Of a stretch of DNA of 11,792 nucleotides, positions 6,658 to 11,792 are shown piece by piece. The stretch is from CAZIPZ01 sp964541075 (GTDB lineage: Bacteria > Acidobacteriota > Terriglobia > 20CM-2-55-15), in the NCBI GenBank assembly GCA_964541075.1, contig CAZIPZ010000122.1, forward strand, positions 1-11,792, read 5' to 3'. Under the pieces are notes generated by a model. That model was given only the letters and a program-made list of their open reading frames with translations. It was not told where the DNA came from and did no database searches. The position numbers were made by a program, and so were the translations under genes. The first letter of the stretch is position 1; every line of letters starts with the position of its first letter.

Positions 6658-8427
6658 ATGGGTCAATCGGCAGTACTTGTTTGTGACGAATTAACGGGAC
6701 CCGTTCGAAATCTTTCAAAGATGCTGGATCTTTTCGAGATCCCTTGGCAGCCAGTCAGTTCTGCTGCTTTCGATCGCTTTCCAGAGAGCTTGGATCAACC
6801 GTATTGCGTTATCTGTCCAATGCTGCTTGCGGCTCAGGCGCTCGCCCATAGGAATCTCAATGAAGGTTTGCCTGAATTAGTGACCCGAGCGGAGTCTGTT
6901 TTCTTTTTTGGCGCCGAGCCATCCACTGAAGCCAATGGATTGTTGCGGTTGTTGGGCCTGAACCCATCGCAGCCAGTAACTTTAGAAAAGGGACAGACGA
7001 CCTGCAATGTGTGGGACAAGGTCATTTGCGGCCCGCTAAATGGTCTCCAGATTCAGGTCACTGTGAGTGACCCTCAAATCGCAATCGAGGCGCCTTCGAC
7101 CGAGAAGTCATTCACCTGTTTTCTTTCAACCCCGGCGGGATGCGTCTTTGGAGCGGTGGACTTCCACGGCGTTCGATGTTACCTGGCGTCAAGTCCGTCA
7201 ATCATTGATATCGAGTCCAGGATTGAAACCGGATTCTTTGATATCGCGGAGCACTTCTTTTCAGCCGTTCCCTGCGTCATGTACTTGCGCCACTCATTTA
7301 CCGCAGCCATGTGGAATCCGGTGGAGCTTGGCGCCTGCTTGATAGTGGACGATCCGGTGCTAAGACAGCAATACGGCTTCGTGAACTTTCAGGAACTCGC
7401 CAACAGCACCTCAGAGCATGATTTCACGTGCGACATTGCATTGATTCCTTGGAATTGGAACAGGTCCCAGCCTGGTGTCGTGGAACTATTTAAGAAGAAC
7501 CAAGATCGACTCTCAGTGTGTGTTCACGGTTGTGACCACACTGCATTGGAATTCGCCAAGGGTGATGAACGCGTTTTCAATACTCAGACGAAAGTCGCAA
7601 ACAAACGAATGATGACGCACCAAGGCCGCACCGGCCTGGTGCATGACGCCTTGATGGTGTTCCCACAGGGTGCTTTCTCACCGGTTTCTCTCAAGGTTCT
7701 TAAGCACAATGGTTTCGTCGCAGCCGTGAATACAGAAGTGGCGCCCACGGGCTACCCCTCTGAGACGCAAATAGCGGATTTCTGGAAGATGGCTATTCTC
7801 AAATACGGGGACTTTCCCATATATACAAGGCGTTATCCATTCCACGGCCTGCACAACTTTGCTTTCGACGCCTTGCTGGGAAAGCCTTGCCTTATTGCCA
7901 CGCATCACACGGATTTCAGGGGCGGCGGCTATGACCTACTCGATTTCATAGACCGATTAAACGCCTTGAAAATCAATCTGAAATGGCGAACGTTAGGCGG
8001 CGTGATCCATCGGGCATACGAGCATCGAGTAGCCGATGGGATCCAGCATCTCAGGATGTATGGGAATGAGATCGTCGTGGTTAACACGGATTCTATCCGT
8101 GAACGTGTTCGTGTGGAAAAGGCCGAGCATGACGCAACCGGAGTTGATCGCATCCAGTCGGGCAATAAGCGGATCGAGTGGCTTTCGGAAAAGGGATTTA
8201 TTCGTTTTGAAGCGGCGCTCGAACCTGGGGAAACAACCTTGATCCAGGTCCACTATAAGGACGTGTATGGCGACGCCATGTACGAAAGGGGTTTTCAAAG
8301 CCGAATGAAGATCGCGGCAAGAAGGTACCTATCCGAGTTTCGGGATGAATTGCAGGCACGAGCACCCCGCCTTCACAAACAGGCCGAGATGGCGAGAAGA
8401 TGGCTTCGGTCCGTTCGCTCCGGATGA
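6658..8427 (+). CDS. Large protein with a divergent NodB-like polysaccharide deacetylase domain
   Basis: The protein has 589 residues from the ATG at 6658. A TTG at 6646 would add four residues, an in-frame stop lies at 6631, and neither start has a good Shine-Dalgarno. There is no signal peptide or membrane segment, so it is probably cytoplasmic. Residues 1 to about 215 look alpha/beta, opening with SAVLVCDELTGP and unlike any deacetylase; I do not recognise this part. From about 220 the chain resembles the NodB fold. Asp231-Asp232 in CLIVDDPVL match the catalytic/metal Asp motif. His290 and His294 in VHGCDH match the metal-binding His pair, but with spacing H-x3-H inside HGCDH rather than the usual HxxxHx(S/T). 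VFPQGAFSP (about 334-342) fits the third motif, and THHTDF (His416-His417) the last His motif. The remaining ~130 residues include a beta-rich region and a basic, helical C-terminus. It may deacetylate a cytoplasmic glycan precursor. Catalysis is unproven because the motifs are atypical. Confidence 0.72.
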   Translation: MGQSAVLVCDELTGPVRNLSKMLDLFEIPWQPVSSAAFDRFPESLDQPYCVICPMLLAAQALAHRNLNEGLPELVTRAESVFFFGAEPSTEANGLLRLLGLNPSQPVTLEKGQTTCNVWDKVICGPLNGLQIQVTVSDPQIAIEAPSTEKSFTCFLSTPAGCVFGAVDFHGVRCYLASSPSIIDIESRIETGFFDIAEHFFSAVPCVMYLRHSFTAAMWNPVELGACLIVDDPVLRQQYGFVNFQELANSTSEHDFTCDIALIPWNWNRSQPGVVELFKKNQDRLSVCVHGCDHTALEFAKGDERVFNTQTKVANKRMMTHQGRTGLVHDALMVFPQGAFSPVSLKVLKHNGFVAAVNTEVAPTGYPSETQIADFWKMAILKYGDFPIYTRRYPFHGLHNFAFDALLGKPCLIATHHTDFRGGGYDLLDFIDRLNALKINLKWRTLGGVIHRAYEHRVADGIQHLRMYGNEIVVVNTDSIRERVRVEKAEHDATGVDRIQSGNKRIEWLSEKGFIRFEAALEPGETTLIQVHYKDVYGDAMYERGFQSRMKIAARRYLSEFRDELQARAPRLHKQAEMARRWLRSVRSG

Positions 8428-8461
8428 TCTCTCCCGGGGCCAAGTTCCGACGCCTGCGTTT

Positions 8462-9919
8462 TCAAACCTCAACGCCTGGCGGCATCTTGAATCCAAACGG
8501 TTTCTTCGAGGTGGCTCCGATTCCGAGGTTGGCGGGGTCGAAGTGAGAATCGAATTCTGACCGATCGCCGGAAAGGACTGCTTCTATGGATTCAATTCCA
8601 GCAAGCGTTGCGATATCGAGATCGGTTCGGGCCACTTGATAAAGGTTCTGAAAAGGTTGAACTGCGTCGAGAAGACCAAGTCGCATCGAATTAATCCAAT
8701 TGCGGCTGTTCTGAGACGCATCGGCTCCCGGAAACTTGAAATATTTTTCCTCGACGAACGAGTCGCGGCTGATCAGTCCACTCGACGCACAGTACTCGAC
8801 CGTTTGTCGCACTAGCTCCTTAGGCTCGACATCCAATAAGGGGTCATCGCCAAAGCAGTAGTATTCACAGCAAAGACATCCTTTTCCGGGCGGAACCATG
8901 TCCCCATTAAAACCGGAATAGTTTGTAATTCTGCCAATCCTCGTTTTTGGGCATGTGACGATGAGATATGGATGCGGAAATTTCGGGGGACGATTAAGAA
9001 AAAGGTAAACAAGGATCACTGTGCGACGACTTGTAGGTGTAGCCGCCTTTGCATAAGCTTCGGGTATTGGCAGCCCAAGAAGGCGAACCAGAATGTCGAG
9101 CGGAATGCTCGAAACCAGGTTTTTGCACTCGAAACTAATCGTCTCGCCATCTACTTCAGCCGTCACGGACTCTACCTTATGTTCGCTGGCCTTCACGTTG
9201 AGGACTTTTGCTCCATAGTGGAATATGGCGCCGGCCTCGGCGGCTTTTTGGGCAAGCATATCCATAACTTGTCCGGTGCCTTTGGCCGGGTGATACCAGA
9301 CGCCTTCCTTGGTATGTTCCTTTTCTTCCCTCGCAAAGAATGCTCGGAGGAAGGCTTGATGGACGGTTGTTAAAAAACCAGTCCGGCCGCCATCATTGAA
9401 ATTTTCAGGCAAAGGAACGTCAGCCCAACGTTTGCCCGTTAGTTTTTCTTGAAAGCCCTGCGATGCCACGCGCGTGAGCATGCGACCGCGGCTGCGATAG
9501 AAGTATTCCTCAACGTTTCTTGGTCTGGGAGCGAAGACATTAATTCGGCTCCACGCAAAATCCCTAACGCAGGCGAGAAACAGCCCCCACGTCATTCCGC
9601 GGCGGAAGCCTCTGAAAGTCGGAAACATTTCCAGAATGCGGCCTTCATACAAGAATCCGCCGCGATGCTGGTAAGGTCTGTAGTCCGATCCGAGCAACTC
9701 TCTCCAGAATTTGTCCACCTTGGTGAGGCGGCTATACATTTGCTTGCGCCCGACATCCACGGCGAAGTCCTTGTGTGTAATGCTTCGCATGAGTCCGCCT
9801 GGCACTTTGTCGCGCTCAAGAATCGTTGGTTTGAGGCCTGCTTTCGCAAGGAAATATGCTGCCGTCAACCCGGAGGGACCGGCGCCTAATACTACGGTGT
9901 GGGTTTCTCTGCGTGTCAA
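8462..9919 (-). CDS. FAD-dependent amine-oxidase-like flavoprotein (UDP-galactopyranose mutase / protoporphyrinogen oxidase-like)
   Basis: The protein has 485 residues. The start is a TTG (9919-9917) preceded by GGGAGG about ten bases upstream. An in-frame stop lies only six bases further up and no ATG precedes the Rossmann motif, so the TTG is well forced. The dinucleotide-binding fold is clear: VVLGAGPSG (Gly12, Gly14, Gly17), Glu35 at the end of the second strand, and GG at 41-42. YHPAKGTGQVMDML (209-222) and VSSIPLDILVRLL (269-281) match the FAD-binding core of the amine-oxidase/protoporphyrinogen-oxidase superfamily. Residues 425-451 (ending EAVLSG) match the C-terminal flavin-contact motif. 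The superfamily includes UDP-galactopyranose mutases and desaturases, and such genes recur in EPS and O-antigen loci. Here it is last in a run with a FemAB-like gene and a polysaccharide deacetylase. A sugar-nucleotide role is likely, but the reaction is not identifiable. Confidence 0.85.
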   Translation of the reverse strand: MTRRETHTVVLGAGPSGLTAAYFLAKAGLKPTILERDKVPGGLMRSITHKDFAVDVGRKQMYSRLTKVDKFWRELLGSDYRPYQHRGGFLYEGRILEMFPTFRGFRRGMTWGLFLACVRDFAWSRINVFAPRPRNVEEYFYRSRGRMLTRVASQGFQEKLTGKRWADVPLPENFNDGGRTGFLTTVHQAFLRAFFAREEKEHTKEGVWYHPAKGTGQVMDMLAQKAAEAGAIFHYGAKVLNVKASEHKVESVTAEVDGETISFECKNLVSSIPLDILVRLLGLPIPEAYAKAATPTSRRTVILVYLFLNRPPKFPHPYLIVTCPKTRIGRITNYSGFNGDMVPPGKGCLCCEYYCFGDDPLLDVEPKELVRQTVEYCASSGLISRDSFVEEKYFKFPGADASQNSRNWINSMRLGLLDAVQPFQNLYQVARTDLDIATLAGIESIEAVLSGDRSEFDSHFDPANLGIGATSKKPFGFKMPPGVEV

Positions 9920-10018
9920 AAGCCTTTAACCTCCCGGACGGCGAAACAGATCAATGCCATTGTAGTCGCCCGACTCGAAAAATCGGTTTCCCTTAGGGGC
10001 ATCTCTAGAGCAGCCAAG

Positions 10019-10918
10019 CTAATTTTGTTCGGCAACTCGCCTCGGCGACTTAGGAGCTGTGAGCTTTCTCTTGCCTTCGGCAAGAAGCCGAACGAAGCGC
10101 TTCGGTAGAATGTCAGCCAGCGAGCGATGAAGACCGAGATTGAGCGCCAGCCTGCCTCTCCAGTTGAGGGGCACATAATAGCGCGGAACTTCGCAACGTT
10201 CGAAACCGTTGGCGACTTTAAAATCGGTGAGACCCTGCCCGCCCCAAACGCCGTATTTTAGAAGGCCCAAATTCTTGGAGGCGCAAACTTCGACCGCCTT
10301 CGCCACCAATAGGTTCGTCGGAGCCTTGTCCCGATGGCAAATCATCGAGAGAATGTTCATCACCACAGCATACGTATCCGTATAGGTCAGCTTAGCGAAG
10401 CCGATCATTTGATCTCCGTGAAATACGCCGATGAACTGGCTGCGATCGAGAAAAGTGCTGTGCTCCCGTTTCAGCGTCTCGAAATCCTTCTTGTAATGTA
10501 TGTTTGGCTTTCCTTGACGCGTCGGGCTTTCGTCATACACCGCTTTAATCGCATGAACGAATTCATCGTTAAATTCCACGACCCGCGCTTCGACGCCTAC
10601 TTTCAGCGCTTTCCGCACCATGTTCCTTGATTTGTTGTTCAGTTGTTTAGTGAACCAATGGTCGTATGTCGAGACGGGCATAACCGCAACCGCATCGGTC
10701 TCGCGACAGTAGGCGAACCGCGGCGTTGTGTCGTGTAGCGGTTGTACGAAGGTGAAAACGTCTGCCTTTACTCCGGATGCTTTAACTGCATCTAGAAATG
10801 CCAGGGGATCATTGAGGGCGACGTAGTATTCGCTGGCCAGTCTCCCGATTCTTGGGAACCGCCCGAAGGTGAGGACTTTTATGCCATTGACTGAAATCGG
10901 TTCACTATTGTTTGTCAT
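10019..10918 (-). CDS. FemAB/GNAT-like acyltransferase of an EPS locus
   Basis: The protein has 299 residues. The ATG at 10918-10916 is preceded by AAAGG six bases upstream. There is no signal peptide, so it is cytoplasmic. KSRNMVRKALKVGVEARV (about 96-113) is the basic helix-turn seen in FemAB-related proteins. A GNAT-type core follows: FIGVFHGDQMIGFAKL (about 162-177), MNILSM...KAPTNLLVAKAVEVC (acyl-CoA-proximal helix, about 187-212) and GLTDFKVANGFE (229-240), a common closing motif of the superfamily. Relatives occur in PEP-CTERM-associated EPS clusters and may transfer an acyl or aminoacyl group to a sugar or lipid-linked precursor. It sits 45 bases downstream of the polysaccharide deacetylase and 99 bases upstream of the flavoprotein, all on one strand, so an operon is likely. 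An acyl group on an amino sugar freed by the neighbouring deacetylase is an attractive but untested substrate. The family call is good and the substrate is unknown. Confidence 0.78.
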   Translation of the reverse strand: MTNNSEPISVNGIKVLTFGRFPRIGRLASEYYVALNDPLAFLDAVKASGVKADVFTFVQPLHDTTPRFAYCRETDAVAVMPVSTYDHWFTKQLNNKSRNMVRKALKVGVEARVVEFNDEFVHAIKAVYDESPTRQGKPNIHYKKDFETLKREHSTFLDRSQFIGVFHGDQMIGFAKLTYTDTYAVVMNILSMICHRDKAPTNLLVAKAVEVCASKNLGLLKYGVWGGQGLTDFKVANGFERCEVPRYYVPLNWRGRLALNLGLHRSLADILPKRFVRLLAEGKRKLTAPKSPRRVAEQN

Positions 10919-10963
10919 TTGATGCCTTTGCTAATCGTAACAGCAGTCTTCGGACAGCCGGAA

Positions 10964-11740
10964 TCACCGCAATTGACTCTGCAATCCGCACACAATCTCC
11001 CAGGCTTCTCCGACCGGCGACACTTGCGCGCCCGAACGCGAGGCGTGACGCACGATGTCATCAAAAAAGGCCGGCGTGCATCCAAACCGTGTTGGCGCAT
11101 CACTGACATCATGGGTGGCAAAAATGAGCCAACCGCCCTGCTGCACATTCAAATCAATTATTTTCTTTACGGATTCCGGATCGTGTTTGCTTTTTTCCAG
11201 GAAGTACGCACGCAAGAGATATCGATCGCTCACACCGGAATTGAACGTCTGGCCTCCTGCTCTGCAGCAGGTGAAATGCTTCGCGACTAGGCGCTTTGTA
11301 AGCGGCCTCGGGTCCGTTATCGGATAGGAGAGAGTACGGAATGAACCGCCCGGCGCGAGTTCCTGGAGGCGACGGTTGTTTTCTACGATCGACCGTTCGA
11401 AATCACCAGGTGCAGTATTCCACGAGTGGCAATGTCCGAAGGTGTGGGAACCTAATTCGTGGCCGTCCGCGAGAAGCTGTCCCAGGTCTTCGGACCTGAA
11501 GATCTCGCCGACGGGGGCCTGTTTACCCATGAGGCCAAGCGCGGCGTAGTATGTTCCGTGAAATCCATACTTTCTTAAAATTGCGCCGCCCGCACATAGA
11601 GCCGTGCGCGGAAAGTCGTCGAAAGTGAAGGAGATCAAAGGCGCCGTATTCTGCATTCTGACCGGGCCTCTATACAACGCTTTGGATACAACGCGCTGAT
11701 AAATGCCCTGCGCTCGATCGCTGATCTTATTGAGGGTCAT
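10964..11740 (-). CDS. NodB-type polysaccharide deacetylase
   Basis: The protein has 258 residues from the ATG at 11740. A TTG at 11764 would add eight residues, an in-frame TAA directly precedes it, and neither start has a clear ribosome-binding site. The catalytic domain starts near residue 34 (PLISFTFDDFP), where the two Asp residues (41-42) are the motif 1 base and metal ligand. HELGSHTFGH gives the motif 2 metal His pair (His99 and His103). LSYPITDP matches motif 3 in the form seen in PgaB/IcaB-like enzymes. FATHDV gives the motif 5 His210. These are metal-dependent carbohydrate esterase family 4-like enzymes that remove N-acetyl groups from glycans. No signal peptide is visible, so it may act on a cytoplasmic or membrane-associated intermediate, as in the deacetylases of PEP-CTERM-type EPS loci. 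It leads the deacetylase-FemAB-flavoprotein run. The family assignment is strong and the substrate is unknown. Confidence 0.92.
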   Translation of the reverse strand: MTLNKISDRAQGIYQRVVSKALYRGPVRMQNTAPLISFTFDDFPRTALCAGGAILRKYGFHGTYYAALGLMGKQAPVGEIFRSEDLGQLLADGHELGSHTFGHCHSWNTAPGDFERSIVENNRRLQELAPGGSFRTLSYPITDPRPLTKRLVAKHFTCCRAGGQTFNSGVSDRYLLRAYFLEKSKHDPESVKKIIDLNVQQGGWLIFATHDVSDAPTRFGCTPAFFDDIVRHASRSGAQVSPVGEAWEIVCGLQSQLR

Positions 11741-11792
11741 GCCATTCGTTTTCAGTGACTTCAATTATGCGGTCGTCTGGATCAGTCAGCCC

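Noticed and set aside
8428..8461. Searched for a terminator between the convergent NodB-like and flavoprotein genes
   Set aside because: The gap is GC-rich (CTCCCGGGGCC) but has no convincing stem-loop with a T-tract.
8972..9373. 133-codon plus-strand frame antisense to the flavoprotein
   Set aside because: It lies entirely opposite the FAD-binding core of a confident gene and its translation shows no family features.
9449..9889. 146-codon plus-strand frame antisense to the flavoprotein N-terminus
   Set aside because: It is opposite the GxGxxG region, is rich in Ala/Glu/Ser as expected of an antisense frame, and has no ribosome-binding site.

Overview
The window looks like chromosomal DNA from a Gram-negative bacterium. 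The evidence is an outer-membrane porin ending in phenylalanine, several Sec signal peptides, and a secreted protein with a PEP-CTERM sorting signal, which implies that an exosortase is encoded elsewhere in the genome. Base composition looks moderate (roughly 50-55% GC by eye), and GTG and TTG starts are used. No rRNA, tRNA, CRISPR array, transposase or phage gene is visible. The species cannot be named from this sequence; PEP-CTERM plus exopolysaccharide (EPS) modification genes fits many Proteobacteria and several environmental phyla.

Left part (1-2340, minus strand). The 5' part of a secreted right-handed parallel beta-helix protein runs off the left edge and has a plausible promoter upstream. 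Next is a PEP-CTERM protein with a strong Shine-Dalgarno and a clear intrinsic terminator. Upstream of it lies a doubtful 74-residue CxxC ORF.

Middle (2369-6513). A plus-strand pair encodes a coiled-coil outer-membrane porin and a periplasmic blue-copper (cupredoxin) protein with a second beta-sandwich domain. Convergent to it is a minus-strand pair whose stop and start codons abut: a hexapeptide-repeat acyltransferase, then a membrane sensor adenylate cyclase with an extracytoplasmic domain, HAMP and class III catalytic domain, with all catalytic residues present.

Right part (6658-11740). This reads as part of an EPS modification locus. A plus-strand, divergently transcribed gene encodes a large two-part protein with a divergent NodB-like polysaccharide-deacetylase domain. 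Convergent to it are three minus-strand genes, probably one operon: a canonical NodB-type polysaccharide deacetylase, a FemAB/GNAT-like acyltransferase, and an FAD-dependent amine-oxidase-like flavoprotein.

How the parts may work together (inference). The acyltransferase, two deacetylase-fold proteins, FemAB-like protein and flavoprotein would build or decorate a surface polysaccharide. The PEP-CTERM protein would be anchored or released at that surface. The sensor cyclase, cotranscribed with the acyltransferase, could link an extracytoplasmic signal to cAMP and matrix production. No glycosyltransferase, polymerase, Wzx/Wzy or exosortase gene lies in the window, so only part of the locus is seen. 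I found no clearly novel system. The least ordinary items are the large divergent NodB-like protein and the acyltransferase-cyclase operon.
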